A DNA stretch of 64,000 bases from positions 279,726,088 to 279,790,087 of the forward strand of contig OW386286.2 in the NCBI GenBank assembly GCA_936432065.2. Reading direction: 5' to 3'. Position numbers and translations under genes: made by a program. Source of the DNA: Rutpela maculata (lineage: Eukaryota > Arthropoda > Insecta > Coleoptera > Cerambycidae). A model generated the notes under the pieces. The model did not search any database and was not told where the DNA came from. It was given only the letters and a program-made list of their open reading frames with translations. Shown piece by piece: positions 11,855 through 24,551 of the stretch (position 1 is its first letter; every line of letters begins with the position of its first letter).

Positions 11855-12687
11855 CGCTGGCTAAGGAATCACTACTTCCACATCTAGATTCTCTATCCAT
11901 GTCACTCACAACGAAAAAACTTTCTATGTGGAAATAATTGTTTATGGATCTTTAATAATAATCCTCTACCCCAAAAACCCATAAAACGATATCCCACATC
12001 GGTAGTGGGGTGGGGGTGGATGAAGTAAAAAAATATTTTGAGGTTTCTGGTTCTTGTACTATTCTGTGCAAAAAAAGCGTACATCTACTATCTGCCTGTA
12101 TAAGTCAGACTTCATTTCCATAACAACTATATTGTAATTGTTTAAATCGCAGATGTCAATGAATATCTACAAATGTCAAAAATAGGTCCTGTCATTGCTT
12201 GTCAATCAATATGTATTGTTTAAGAACACTATTTACATAGCTAAAAAAACCTTAAAATCACGCTCAAAAGTTGTACGCTTTTTTTTGCACATAATAATAC
12301 ATACACTAAATGACCAAATCACATTTTTTTTCATCCCCTTTAATAAGGGGGTGGGGGTGGTAATGGGGGTGGCTAATGCCAACAATTTTTTTGAGACCTC
12401 TTGTATCTACTAAATACCAATTTTAATGATTCTTACCTGCTTGATTTACTCTTTTAACCCAAATTTACCATCCAACCCTTCAACGGAACAAAATATAATT
12501 TAGTTCCAGATCTTGTTAAAGTACATGTGTACCAAATTTCAAGTCAATATTTTAAACGGTTTCAGAGTAAACGTGCGCACAAAAAAGTTACAGACAAACA
12601 GACAGACCGACAGACAGAAAATTTTTTTCACTGAAACTTAAAATCTCGACGTTTCATGACATTTTAAGCCTATTTGAACAATAAAAA
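11855..12687 (+). mobile_element. Family A repeat with an insertion
   Basis: The left end is CCGCTGGCTAAGG followed by ACTTCCACATCTAG. The body is interrupted at 12065-12291 by a small MITE and ends early at 'aacaataaaa', where the next family A copy begins at once. The right hairpin terminus is missing. Confidence 0.75.
12065..12291. mobile_element. Small MITE, TGTGCAAAAAAAGCGTAC ends
   Basis: The left end TGTGCAAAAAAAGCGTAC is matched by an inverted right end (one extra A) finishing at 12291. It sits inside family A between 'ttcttgtac' and 'acactaaat', words that are close together in the other copies. No coding capacity. Confidence 0.65.
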
Positions 12688-13395
12688 CCGCTGCCCAAGG
12701 AAGCACTACTTCCACATCCAGATTTTCTATCCAAGTCACTCGCAACGAAAAAATTTTGTATATGGAAATAATTGTTTATGGAATTTTAATAATACAATAT
12801 TTGAAATCTTCTACCCCAAAAACCCATAAAACGATACCCCACATCGGTAGTGGGGGTGGATGAAGTAAAAAAATATTTTGAGGTTTCTGGTTCTTGTACA
12901 GACACTAAATCACATTTTTTTTTCATCCCATTTAATAATGGGGGTGGCTAATGCCAAAATATTTTTTGAGATCTTAGCTTCTCTTGTATATACTAAATAC
13001 CAATTTTATGGACTCTTATCTGCTTGATTTACCTATTTACTCCCATTTACGCCAATTTACCCCCCAACCCTTCGACGGAACAAGATGAAAATATAATCCA
13101 GTTCCAGATCTCGTTAAAGCATATATGTGTACCAAATTTCAAATCAATATCTCAAACGGTTCCAGAGTAAACGTGCGCACAAAAAAAGTTACAGACGGAG
13201 AGACCGACAGACAGACAGAAATTTGTTTTTCGCTCAAACTGAAAATCTCGACGTTTCATTACATTCTAAGCCTATTTGAACAATAAAAATTTTTAAAAAT
13301 TTTTTGTCGTTATTATACTTTTACTTCCACTGGGTGTGGAAGTAAAATTTTTAAAAAATTTTTTGTCGTTACTATGTCACTGGATGTGAAAGTAA
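12688..13395 (+). mobile_element. Family A repeat with duplicated right tail
   Basis: Full set of landmarks from CCGCTGCCCAAGG to CTTCCACTGGGTGTGGAAG at 13344. A second, decayed tail follows to 13395 ('ttttttgtcgttactat', then 'cactggatgtgaaag'). Confidence 0.8.
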
Positions 13396-13439
13396 AAGTG
13401 AAAAAAACAATTTTTCATCCATTTTTTTCAAAATTTTGA

Positions 13440-13757
13440 TATTAAATCAAGCTAAAAAAAATAAAAAACAGTATTTATGAACAAAAAATGTCCTAACAAA
13501 ATTTATCGTTAAAGCCACGGTTTCCCCGGAAAAAATAGTCAAGTGTAACGTTATAACTTGGAGCGAGATGCAGGCGTAAGCGCGCTTCAAAATTTTGAAA
13601 AAATGGATACAATTTTTTTTTATGTTCTGCATCCGAGCGAAATGTAAACTTTTCAGGATATTATTCTATACAGTTTCAGGAACTCAGGAAAAAAAATTAT
13701 TCAGTTTGCAAATTTTTGTGGGTTTGACTCTAAAATGTTCTCTGTCGTCTGGGCTAT
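13440..13757 (-). repeat. Repeat C, minus orientation
   Basis: The part 13620-13757 mirrors 11724-11850. The part 13440-13620 has no partner in the window. The arrangement B-C-A-A-C(inverted)-B is not a simple duplication. Confidence 0.6.
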
Positions 13758-14315
13758 GTGAGGTGATTTATTAATGGCCGAGGCGAAGCAGAGACCTTTC
13801 AAAAAACACCGAACACCTAAAAGGACTTTTGCATCGTATAATGTATTATATTTTTTCTACTACCGAAAGATATCATGGGATTTAATAATTTAAAACTAGT
13901 TATTTCATGAAATTACTTTAATCACTGTTATTTTAATCAATTTTATAGTTTAGGAGGTTGTCTGTGTTTTGTTTCCATACCAACGAAACATTTACTATCT
14001 GTCATCGAGGTTTAGTTAAACATTTTAATTTCTGGTGGTTTCAAACTAGAATAAACAAATATGTTTGGTGGCGATCAAAAAGAAGCAACCAATATTGCTT
14101 GTGCCTCGCTTTACCCCAAGAAATCCAAAGCAAGGTATATGCAAACTTATGAAGCGTTAAAATTTGTTTTTTTTTTCTGTCCTGGCCACGAGAGTTCTAC
14201 TCTCGTAGCTAGCAACGCCTTAGCAACCAGGTAACTCGAATGTTTAGTTTCGTTATCGCGCATGTTGCTAAAGTTGCAAAGGTCATTTATATAAACGGTA
14301 GTAGAAAAAATATAT
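13757..14315 (+). repeat. Repeat family B, copy 2
   Basis: Collinear with 11160-11690 with small indels. Near its ends the sequence has an inverted pair, TATATTTTTTCTACTACCG at 13848 and CGGTAGTAGAAAAAATATA ending at 14315. This suggests the true element is about 470 bp with these termini. Confidence 0.65.
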
Positions 14316-15978
14316 TCATAAATATGAATACAAAAAGTAATGACTACCCACTGGGATTCATACTTGAAATCTGTTAAAGCTAACGAGATGCTTCCATTCC
14401 GCTATTAATAAAGCTCGACTGCTTTAAAGTTATATAAGTGACTACTACATTGTATCTATATGTCCGACGTAAGCAAAGAAATAAATGTGTGGGTCGTTAA
14501 AACGGATATTCGATGAAATGTTTCATAAAATCTTTCAGTAACAGATCCTTTACTGAACTGACACAAACAAGATATGACAATTTCATTTTTCAGAGCCACG
14601 TGCGCCAATCAACGTCTCTTTGCCTCTTCTCCAGTATAATTTCCAGCCGGATTAACTTAATAAATATTCTTTATGTCCTCATATAGCATGGTTTTAACGC
14701 GAGTTTCGCTAGAATAAAGAAAGGAAATAAGAAAATTAATGCCGTAATATAAGAAGTAGCGGTAAACTGAAAAGTGCTAATATTTCAGCTTTTATATGAA
14801 CTTGTCTGTATACAACATGTTTAACTATTTAACGGTGGCATGTATTATTAATTACATTTAAGGCAACTCGTGATTTTAGATAATCTATTTCAAAATACTT
14901 GTGTCTATATCCGGAAATATCTGGAAAACTTCAAAAGTTCGAAAATTGTTCTCTGCCGAAAATGAGTAGCAAAAAGAACAGTAGAAGTCAATACATACCA
15001 CAAAATACTATGGGAAACTGAAAATGCGAAAAGAAAAAAGACCTAAAGGAAATAACGGTGTGTATAATACCTAGAATATCTCCCTACTACATCACGAAAT
15101 CTGTGAGAAGAGAGAAAAACAGTTGACACGAACTAGACTGGTTATTAATGAGTTTAAAAATAAAAAATGTCGCAAGGAAAACGTTAAAAAGGGAGAAGTC
15201 ACATATGAATCCAACAAGAAACAACTAACAAGTATGAGCAGGTAAAAAGATAAACGAAAAACTCAAAAAAGCGTTAAAAAAGTAGAGGCGGAGAAACATC
15301 ACGAATGCAGGTTAATTTTAGAAAACATTAGAAACCCTACCAACAGGATCACGACTAAACTAAACCTTTATACATCTGAAAAGGTATAGAAGAAACAACT
15401 AGACGCACACAAGAAGTTACACAATAACACAACATTGCAAAATCGAACCAAGAAACTGGAGGGAGAAGGAAAGACAAAGACATAACGAACAAAATTAGTA
15501 CAAGAAACGGACTAGTGCTTGGACAACCCACCATCAATGGACCAACTGCCAGAAATAATGGCTAAAGCTAAAGAAATACTGCACCTAAAGTAGGCAAAAT
15601 AAACGAGTTAATGAGCTACGTGACAAGCTTTTAAGACAATTAACTTCTTTATATCTTTATTTTTTTCATTATAGTATACATAAATAATAATAAAAGATTG
15701 TTTTTATATTTTTTAATTTAATTTCGAAATTTTTAGTTACCCTATGCACTTCTGATAGTGCATCGACCACCTTCCGTCTCCATCATTAGACCTCGAATAC
15801 CATCTAGGACCAGAGTATAATAGTTGCCTCAATTAAAATAGTGATAAACGTACCGCCTATCTAAGCGATAGTGTTGAGAGGCAAGGAATGCCAAACGCAG
15901 AGCCGGATTTAACTATATTGTTCGCTCGTTTACTTTTTATAATATTACACTTTCAATATCCCTCAAAGCACTGCTATG
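14316..15978. other. No firm gene; possible coding relic on plus strand
   Basis: Between about 14990 and 15600 the plus strand is unusually A-rich with lysine- and glutamate-rich frames broken by stops. One run before 15595 reads PPSMDQLPEIMAKAKEILHL. It could be a decayed ORF of a retroelement or a host exon, but I recognise no domain. The rest is featureless. Confidence 0.3.
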
Positions 15979-16525
15979 AATTGACGATTTGCACGAAAGA
16001 AAGTTTGGTAAAAAGTGTCTAGATTGGCATCACTGTAATTCACTGCACATGTTGACCAACTCGTCTAATTTCCAAACTTTGCAACAATTAAATACCTATA
16101 ATATAATAATCATGACTTTGTTTTCAGTATCTTTAATGTTAAACCTACTTCCATCGAACATAAATCATCTTTATTAGGTTGTTTCGTAGTCTACAATATT
16201 TAAAAAATGTCGAATTATGCATTTTGTCAATCACTGCTGCCAACTCTTCTAAACTGAGAGTTGGAAACAGTGTTTGACAAATTGCATAATTAGACATTTT
16301 TTAAATATTGTAGACTACGAAACAACCTAACAGATATGATTTATATTCAATGGAAATAGGTTTAACATTAAAGATACTGAAAACAATGTTATGATTATTA
16401 TATTATAGGTATTTAATTGTTGCAAAGTTTGGAAATTAGACGAGTTGGTCAATATGTACAGTGAATTACAGTGATACCAATTTAGACACTTTTTACCAAA
16501 CTTTCTTTCGTGCAAATCGTCAATT
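15979..16525. mobile_element. Foldback MITE, 547 bp
   Basis: Near-perfect hairpin: 15979-16242 against 16262-16525. The tip pairs CCAACTCT with AGAGTTGG. Both strands encode the same 60-odd residue frame (HERKFGKKCL), a product of the symmetry. No target duplication seen. Confidence 0.8.
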
Positions 16526-16904
16526 GGTAACAAAACTTACTAAAATTATTTTCAAAAACACATTACCAATAAAGAAATATAAAGTAATTATCGAATTAGG
16601 TATATCTTCACCCCGACAGTTTAAGCTCGACTGCGGTGTCCGGTCTAATTGCGACCCTGGATAAACAGGACACTCATAAGTTTACGCGCACAGGCTACGT
16701 CAGATGAATGGCGGGTACCTGTAGTGAGAGAGAATCTCACTTAATGCATAAGTGGAATAAAGACGGGAGATCTACTTGCCTCCCTATGGCGGCCTATTTC
16801 ATTCGTATCGCCCCGCATAACGTCAGAACCCCGATCACTATTATGATTTTTTCAATTATACTCATCGAGACAAAGTCAACGAGCCCATTATATTATATTA
16901 CTGG

Positions 16905-17310
16905 GTTCTATTATATTATTGTTGGGTTCCATAATATTGCACCATAATTGTTATGGCACATTGTATTGTCATCAGAACTACATGTGTGTGCAAAATTTTA
17001 GCTCGATTGGACGTCGTATCTCGAAGGGGTTCCATTATATTATTGTTGGGTTCCATAATATTGTATGTACCATGGTACCATAATATTGTTTTGTCATCAG
17101 AACTACACGTGTATGCAAAATTTAAACTCGATTGTACTTCGTACTTCGAAGTGGTTCCATTATGTTATTGTTGGGTTCCATAATATTGTACCATGGTACC
17201 AAAATATTGTATTGTCATCAGAACTACATGTATATGCATAATTTCAGTTCGATTGGACGTCGTAACTCGAAAGGGTTCCATTATATTATTGTTGGATTCC
17301 ATAATATTGT
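16905..17310 (+). repeat. Minisatellite, four copies of about 124 bp
   Basis: The phrase 'gttgggttccataatattg' starts near 16921, 17045, 17170 and (as gttgga) 17291. Each unit holds 'tattgtcatcagaactacat', 'gcaaaattt.agctcgattg' and 'ggacgtcgta'. The unit looks derived from a LINE or SINE tail. A run of ACTAACTAACTAAC follows at 17367. Open frames reading through the array are not genes. Confidence 0.75.
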
Positions 17311-17404
17311 CGATTGGACGTCGTTAAATGGTTCAAAATTGACTTGTAACAGTCCGCCCAAACATACTAACTAACTAACTAACGTACTAACGTGCATACA
17401 AAAC

Positions 17405-19235
17405 AAAATAAATAAAAGCTTGTAAAAAAGCTGTACTTGTCCATAACTATTACTATAAGATGGTGGGCTATTTTACCTTGATTTAGATCTATTCTCTCTC
17501 ACAAACTAGGATTTATGTTTCAGATTGCGTCAGTTTAGTCGTATGTTTCCTCTGGCTAGACATCCCTTGGGGTGATTTTGTAGTAAGAAGTGTGTAACTT
17601 TAAGTACGATTGATTTTATTACTTTTTGTTTCAAGAAAAAATAGTAGATGTTTTTTTTAGGAACTTCCGCACATATTTTTTTATATAAAAAGTTTTGGCC
17701 ACTTCCGTCCAAACCTATTACGAGTATATTTCTAGTTGCGAAGACTACATGAGATTAAAGGTAAACATTTTCAGGAAAAAGCTTTTCACAAGTTCATACA
17801 ACTTTTCTTGAGGTCACATACACATTTGAAAAATAAACCAAGTAGAAGTTGCAGTTGGGCGTGGCGGACTGCGATTGCCCTGCTCGAATACGGCACAATT
17901 CACTTTTACGTGGTGCTGCTGAGATTCAGCATAACGATATCTCTTTTATTTCTAATCTATGCAGTTTGTTAGAAAATCTGAAAGACATACATTAAATTGC
18001 AATTTCAATAGCTTGTGTACATCCTTGCATGTTTGTGTCATTAATGAAAAACTTTGGTAACATTTCGCTCTAAAACTATAATAAATCGTAGTTTATATAA
18101 AACATTACAGTTTACACGCCTCCGGTGATCAACTTATATGATGGAAATTGCTCAATTTCAATAGGAAGTATTTTACATGCTATTACATAGGATGTGACTG
18201 ATTTTTTGTGTGGATGATGTTCTTTGTGTGCGTGTTCTCATGCTAATTATCAGCGTCTAGAAGTTGGCAAATTGTTTGAACTTGAAAGGTAATTTTTCTC
18301 TAGCAAATATTACATTGAACTAGTTTCAAACTATAATATATCGTAAGAGTTGATATGGTGCGCATATTAAATAGTATTTTCAAGAGGCTGCGTTTAATGC
18401 TTCTCTGCTCTTTATATTACATGAAGTTAATAAAAAAACATTATACCTACGAATTAATTAACAAAAAAAGAGGACCCATTCAAATATTAACAACTACTTA
18501 AGGCGGTTTTTTTAATCACTCGTTTCATTCAAACGGACATTTCTATTTACCTATTTTTAATAAACAATAGGGTATTATTGCTCGGTGATGGTCCCATTGT
18601 ACTATTTTCATCGGGCTGCGTCCAGTGCACAATGAGCAAAACCGTTAAAAACTGGACAAAACTCATACCTCGTCGAAATTGCATTAAAATTGGCTGTACG
18701 GTATTCTCAGAGTAGATGATATCGAATCTGATGTCGAAAATGAATCATTCAAAATAACGAAAATGAACTGTTATACGATTATTTTGTTTTATTGTTATTT
18801 TATTAATGCTTTTAAAATGCTAATTGATTATATTAGAGCTGCAGAAAACACAATCTGGTTGTCTACAACTGAACTATTTTATACATTTATCATCAAAACG
18901 TCTTTACAGCAAAATTATAAAATATCTTATGAAGCAGTTAAGAAATTATTTTAGAAACGTTTCTGTGACTAAGCTATAAAACATTCTAGCTTATAAAACG
19001 CTTTTTTAGTAACGTCCGGCAGTATTTTCAGCACCGTTATAAATATATGTTAAAATTATTTTATAATTGTTTCCTATTATCTTATAAAACAGTTATATTA
19101 CAGTAATATTTGGGACAGTTTTGCTATTGAAAGTAAATTGTTATTCCAGTCTGCTACATAATTATTATATAGCGTTGCAATCTACTGCAATATGACAACG
19201 GCAATAAAGTAGTTACAAAATAAAATTTTATTAGA
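17405..19235. other. No recognisable gene
   Basis: 1.8 kb of AT-rich DNA. Short frames at 17530-17712, 17736-17972 and 18763-18954 have no family signature and no splice context I trust. Confidence 0.45.
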
Positions 19236-19560
19236 GTTTTTTGATCGGAGACACAAATTTTACGTAAAAAAAATGTTAGCCAATTTGGCCGAATATTTTT
19301 TTTCACTTGTTATTTTTAGGTCCGGCGCCTTCGCCAAAACATCTTTTTAATGGAAAATATTCTAAAGGACTATTAGAAAGTATCACAATATAAAACCTAT
19401 GAGAAAAAAATCATGAATTTGGAAATTTTTTAACTTGATCGCTTGTACATTTTTTGAGCTGTATCTCGAAAACTAGACGTGGGATCGAGTTGGGCCCATG
19501 AGAACTCTTAATCACACAGTCAAGTTCTACAACAATTACCAATTTTAGGAGCTTAAACTG
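19236..19560 (+). mobile_element. Family D repeat, right part
   Basis: Collinear with 24020-24440: 'atgttagccaat', 'cggcgcctt.gccaa', 'aaaaaaatcatgaatt', 'cgaaaactagac', 'gatcgagttgggcccatgag'. It abuts the 5'-truncated Gypsy pol. Confidence 0.65.
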
Positions 19561-19566
19561 GATTAA

Positions 19567-21278
19567 GAAGCTATAGCTGGTGCAACCTTTTTAGCGCATC
19601 CTCGTTGTAATGATAGCTCATTTTTATCGCCGACAGTTGATTGTTCAAATGTCTCTATGGGGGCAGTTCTTGAACAACGCGATGACAAAGGTGTACTTGC
19701 TCCATTAGCATTTTTCTCACGAAAACTTACTTTAGCACAGACAAAATACAGTACCTTTGACAAGGAACTTCTTTCTTTGTTTACAGCGATTAAACATTTC
19801 AGATTTTTACTAGAAGGTCGCACATTTATTTGCTTTACTGACCATAAACCTTTGGTCAAAGCATTATTCACTAAAACTGAAGATCTCCCAGGCAAACTAG
19901 ACATTTAGAATTCATTGCTCAATTTGCCTGCGAAATTAGACATATCAAAGGAAAAAATAACATAACTTTATCACGTGAACATGATACGTCTTCTTTACAA
20001 CAATGCATTTCCCCAATTGTTACCCAAAAGTCTAACCTAATTGATATTAACTTTGACTTAAATTTATTGAGCGAAGCTCAGGAAGATGATTCTGACCTTA
20101 AATTTTTATTATCAGATACTTCATCGAACACAAAGAGAACTTTTCATTTAAAGAAAATTAAAATTCCATATTCTGACAAGTTTATTTGGTGCGACGTTTC
20201 CCGCCCTAAATTTCGTCCTTTTGTTCCTATCGTTTATAGACGGACAATTTTTGATATATTTCATGGTTTATCTCACCCTGGTATCAAAGCGACTAGAACA
20301 TTAGTTTCTAAAAATTATTTTTGGCCCAAAATGACTTCAGATTGTAATCTCTGGGGAAAAAATTGTATTAGCTGTCAAACTAATAAAGTGACAAGACATA
20401 CAAGGAGCCCGATTGCTAATTTTGATATTCCTAAAGGACGCTTCGACCACATACATATAGATTTAATAAAAAGGTTGTTCTTATATTCTTACTGTGATCG
20501 AACGTTTTACTAGATGGCCCGAAGCTTATCCACTTCAGGATATTACTGCAGAAACTGTAGCGCGTACGTTATTTCAGAATTATGTTTGCCGATTCGGTGT
20601 CCCTGTCACAGTGACAACCGATCAGGGCAGGGCGTCCAATTTGAATCGAAACTGTTCAAAGAATTTTCAAGATTTTTGGGATTTCATAGAATTCGTACGA
20701 CACCATATCATCCTTCCTCGAACGGAATGATTGAAAGGTTTAATAAATCTCTTAAAACTGCTCTGAGAGCTAAAGCTTCTACACCACATTGGGTAGATGA
20801 ACTTCCTATCATACTATTAGCTCTCAGGACCATCCCTAAAGACGATTTGCAATGCTCCTCCGCAGAACTCGTTTTTGGTCAAACTATACGTTTACCAGGT
20901 GAATTTTTCATAAAATCATATACTTGTACGGATATTCCTTGTTTTATTACTAAATTACGTATTTCTTTTCATAATTTAACGTTCATTCAATCTTTTCACC
21001 ATGTTAATTACAAATCATTCGTCAGTTCAGACATATTGACTTGTAATGTTGTTTTCGTTCGGAAAGAACGTTTTAAGAAATCTTTTACTCCACTGTACGA
21101 AGGGCCTTTTAAAGTGTTGTCCCGTACAGATAAGTTGGTTACTTTTGTTAAAGGAACTAAAGCCGTCACAGTAAATATTGACAGGATTAAACCAGCATAT
21201 TTATTATCTGACAAAAGCGATGTCACTTCACCGTTGATTAAGAAAGTTCGTTTTGCTATTGACGAATTGAATGACTGA
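19567..21278 (+). pseudogene. pol: Gypsy/Ty3 LTR retrotransposon pol, RNase H and integrase, frameshifted
   Basis: The 5' part (19567-19908) is the end of reverse transcriptase and the start of RNase H: a TVDCSN block, then SMGAVLEQ, LAFFSRKL, FDKELLS and FTDHKPL. The polymerase YxDD region is absent. A frameshift near 19890 precedes the RNase H end. From 20067 comes integrase: an HHCC zinc finger (HGLSHPG, then CISC) at about 20263-20390, a catalytic Asp in HIDLI near 20456, a second in TVTTDQG near 20615, and the Glu in GMIERFNKSLK near 20730. Frame shifts occur near 20490 and 20630. The C-terminus (ending 21278) has the usual post-integrase barrel and no chromodomain that I can see. There is no env and no gag. 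It is a dead, 5'-truncated copy. Confidence 0.85.
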
Positions 21279-21292
21279 CTGTTCTTTTTCTT

Positions 21293-21360
21293 AGCGGGGG
21301 AGTAGTGTGGCGATGAGTTCACTTGCTGAGTAAATATAAGTTTCACCAAGTCTCAAGTAA
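21293..21360 (+). repeat. Polypurine tract and start of 3' LTR
   Basis: AGCGGGGGAGTAG at 21293-21305 is followed by TGTGGCGATGAG from 21306. This is the layout of a plus-strand primer followed by an LTR beginning TG, and it lies 15 bases after the pol stop. The LTR's 3' boundary cannot be fixed because the 5' LTR is missing. Confidence 0.6.
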
Positions 21361-23117
21361 CCAGGGAAAATAAAGAAAAAACACAATAATAACAATTTTT
21401 AAATAAAAACAGAATAACATGTATTATTAAAATGTTAAACCAAAACACCTTTTAGTCTTCGAAAATACACATTTTAAATATGAATTGGAACTTTTAATTA
21501 TAGATATATATTAAACTAATCCATATATCTATACCAGCGTTCGAAGTCGTAAATATGACAAGACATAAAAAGTTTCAAAATCACATTTTTATTAATATTT
21601 ATGACAGTTAATATGCGCTAATTATAAAGTTATGATGAGTAAAACGAATTGGGCTTAAATTTCTTTACAAAAAAATTTTAAAATGTGAAATCAGTTTTTA
21701 TAAAATTCCAAAAATTATTAGAAACCTTCAGTAAACATGAGAGGCACTAAAAATTCATCAAAAACACATGGCATAATTCACGGTAAAATTTCCTTTGCAT
21801 CAAAAATTGCAGACTGTATGGGTTAACATGTCTCTAAAATAATTATTAAGTAAGTTCTTATCCGCTATCCAGTAAAATCACTGAAAGTTCGGCATATATA
21901 GATATTAGCATATTATATATTTGTAAGTATATGTATGCGACTTTTTGAATACATTTAAAAAATTGTTTTATTTTATTGGTGTTTTATAGCAATAATAAGA
22001 AACAATGAAGTATGTGCTTTATAACGCAATTAAATGAAGCTCCAATAAAACTGTTTTATAGTGGCGGTACCGTATTTTCTTAAAGCCTGCGGAAATGTTT
22101 ATAGTTATTTTGTAATGGTTGCAATAGGCCTTACAAAAAACAACAGTGACTGAATTATTTTATAAGAATTTTACACTTATAGCTGTCGCAATAACGTTTC
22201 TACGGTGTTTCTAAGAGTAATGTTTTATAAAATTTGTGTCGGAGACATTTCTGCAGCTTTTATAAAATACCAAACTGCTAGTTGGGATACATCTATGTAA
22301 TGACGACTATCTCTAGAACTACAGAGAAGGTTTCTAACATAATTTTATTTTCATAGAATGCTGTTGGTTTTATACATTTTTTAAAGGTTTTAAAATGAGA
22401 GGAAAACAAACTGCTTTATTTATCTCCACATGATGCCAACATAGCGAAATGCGCACCGAACATAGTATCGAGTGTAACGTATAACCATTATATTTTTTGT
22501 GGATGCTACTTCATTGTCATCCAAAATTGTATTTGAGGTTGTTTCATATTTAAATTATCTTCTACTTTAAACTTACTATGCGAATTATACTTAATTATCA
22601 ATTAGCACTAATTGGACTCTAAAAGCCCGGAAAATGGGAGGTTGGGAATTTCATTATGAAGTCCGCAAGTCGGAAGGGTTATACGCGATATTTTAAAAAT
22701 ATTATAACGTTGGGAGCACAACAACATAACCAATTTTCCGTGTATATTCTAATTTCTGTGTAAATAACCGGTGGGGAAATGCGCGCTCATAATATGAGAA
22801 AACAGCTACTCAGGTCATCACTGGTTAACCTTTCACGAGTGCCCTTAGAAATAATTAATTAACGAAGTTGTTCGAAACTTGATGAAATGAATATCACAAT
22901 CAATCAATATTTGGACATTATGAAATGAAGTTTTGTTTCTTTTAATAATTACTAAGACGCATAACTGTAAGAAATGAATATTTACAAGTATTTATTTTCT
23001 GTTTATAATCGGTACACAATTCCACAGTATTATACTATAACCAAATATCGAATGGGTATATTACAAATATGAACTATACCTGATAATAATATTCAATTTA
23101 CAAAAAAAAAAAAAAAC
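21361..23117. other. No recognisable gene
   Basis: AT-rich, no frame above 60 codons of interest, no internal repeat noticed. The first part may be LTR sequence of the Gypsy element. Confidence 0.45.
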
Positions 23118-23242
23118 ATTTAACCATAGTCTAGTCAACGAGGGTTTCACCTCTAATTTGAGTGCTAACGAATAGATTTTGTGCAATGTGTTTGTAATGA
23201 TGTTAATAAAAGAGCTGAAAAGAGATCAGAGTAGGTTCAGGT

Positions 23243-24551
23243 CAGTGACGTAGCCAGGGGGGGGGTCCTGGGGGTCCGGACCCCCCCCGAAATTTATTGA
23301 CATTTGTATAATTGATAGACATGATATTTATATAAAATTATTATATTGATTTTATTTTCGGTTTTAGTCAAAATATTTTTTTTGGCCGATTACAAATCTT
23401 CATTCCATGCAACCAGTCCCGTCGCAAATCGTAATTTCTTGCCGCAATATTGACAGGGCTTAATTCAGTCAAATGTATAAAACCTTGTGGAATCATGAGT
23501 AAATTCGATTTATTTTTATTACTAGCCAAGCGAAATCCACGTTACATTGCGCATAGTCGCCATCAGTTACTTGGAATACCGTGTGTGTAGTCGCGGGCTA
23601 GGCATGGGGAGAAGAATTACAACATCGCGCGTGCCAGCTGGCTGCAATGAAATAACAGAGCTGGAATGCTCCACCAACGGACGAATTTACGGCTGCCGGT
23701 GTTGTCAAATCTCTCGCGCTACGTGAATGTACATGCCTAATGGGAAATTACAAGCACGGTATAAGTTGTTGAATAGTTCAACTAAAGGACCCCGCACAAT
23801 TCTTATGCAAATTGGCGTACCTACAACAGTCAAATTGGCTGAATTTTTAATATGTTGTATATGTATGTGACTTATTTCTGATCAAAAACCCTCATGAACC
23901 CATCTCGATCTATATAGTCTAGTCTCGTCTTCGAGATACAAGTATAAGTAAATTCTGGTAAAATTCTGTATATCTTGTCGAACTTTTAATTTATTGATGG
24001 GGTGTTTGTTGTTAGAGAAGCAATTTCCGAAAGTTTTTTGATCAGGAAGACACATACTTACTTACTTTATGTAAAAAATGTTTTAGCCAATATGACCAAA
24101 TATTATTTTCACTTGTTATTTTTCTACAGATTTCCCGGCGCCTTTGCCAACATTTTTCAAACTTTAATTTTTTCTACGCTCTTTTTATTAAGTAAAACAA
24201 CAAATGCTTTTAGTGCAAAATATTATAAAGGGCTATTAGAACGAATCACGCACCACAATATAAAATGTATGAAAAAAATCATGAATTCGAAATTATTTAA
24301 ATTGTACAAAAGGTCATTCTTGTACATTTCTTGAGCAGTAGTATCTCGGAAACTAGACATAGGATCGAGTTGGGCCCATGAGAGTTTTTGATCAGAAAGT
24401 CGAAATCTACAACATATTAAAAATTCAAGCAATTTGACTGTACGCCAATTTACATTAGAATTGTGCGAAAGCTACATAACAATACCTACATAATATACTT
24501 ACAAAAAAATTTTCGGACCCCCCCCGAATAAAAATCCTGGCTACGTCACTG
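23243..24551. mobile_element. hAT-type non-autonomous element, 1309 bp
   Basis: Ends are CAGTGACGTAGCCAGG and its perfect inverted copy. Immediately outside is the 8-bp duplication GTTCAGGT (23235-23242 and 24552-24559). An 8-bp duplication plus a CAGTG..G terminus is diagnostic of hAT elements. C- and G-rich tracts follow both ends. No hAT transposase is present; a family D element occupies much of the interior. Confidence 0.9.
23786..24470. mobile_element. Family D element, complete, about 685 bp
   Basis: Long inverted ends of about 120 bp: 'ggaccccgcacaattctta', 'gtcaaattggctgaattttt' and 'tgatcaaaaaccctcatgaa' on the left are mirrored on the right. A 110-codon frame at 24002-24334 shows no family resemblance. 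Partial copies are at 734-870 and 19236-19560. The superfamily is not known to me. Confidence 0.65.

Noticed and set aside
15989..16533. Two similar 60-odd-residue proteins on opposite strands
   Set aside because: They are the same frame seen twice because the DNA is a palindrome.
16905..17310. CRISPR-like array
   Set aside because: Units are contiguous 124-bp tandem repeats without unique spacers, in a eukaryotic context.
16708..17374. Series of repetitive proteins with 'GFHNI' and 'GSIIL' phrases
   Set aside because: Translation of the 124-bp minisatellite in changing frames.
19563..19904. 113-codon minus-strand frame
   Set aside because: Antisense of the RNase H domain of the Gypsy element.
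21008..21349. 113-codon minus-strand frame
   Set aside because: Antisense of the integrase C-terminus.
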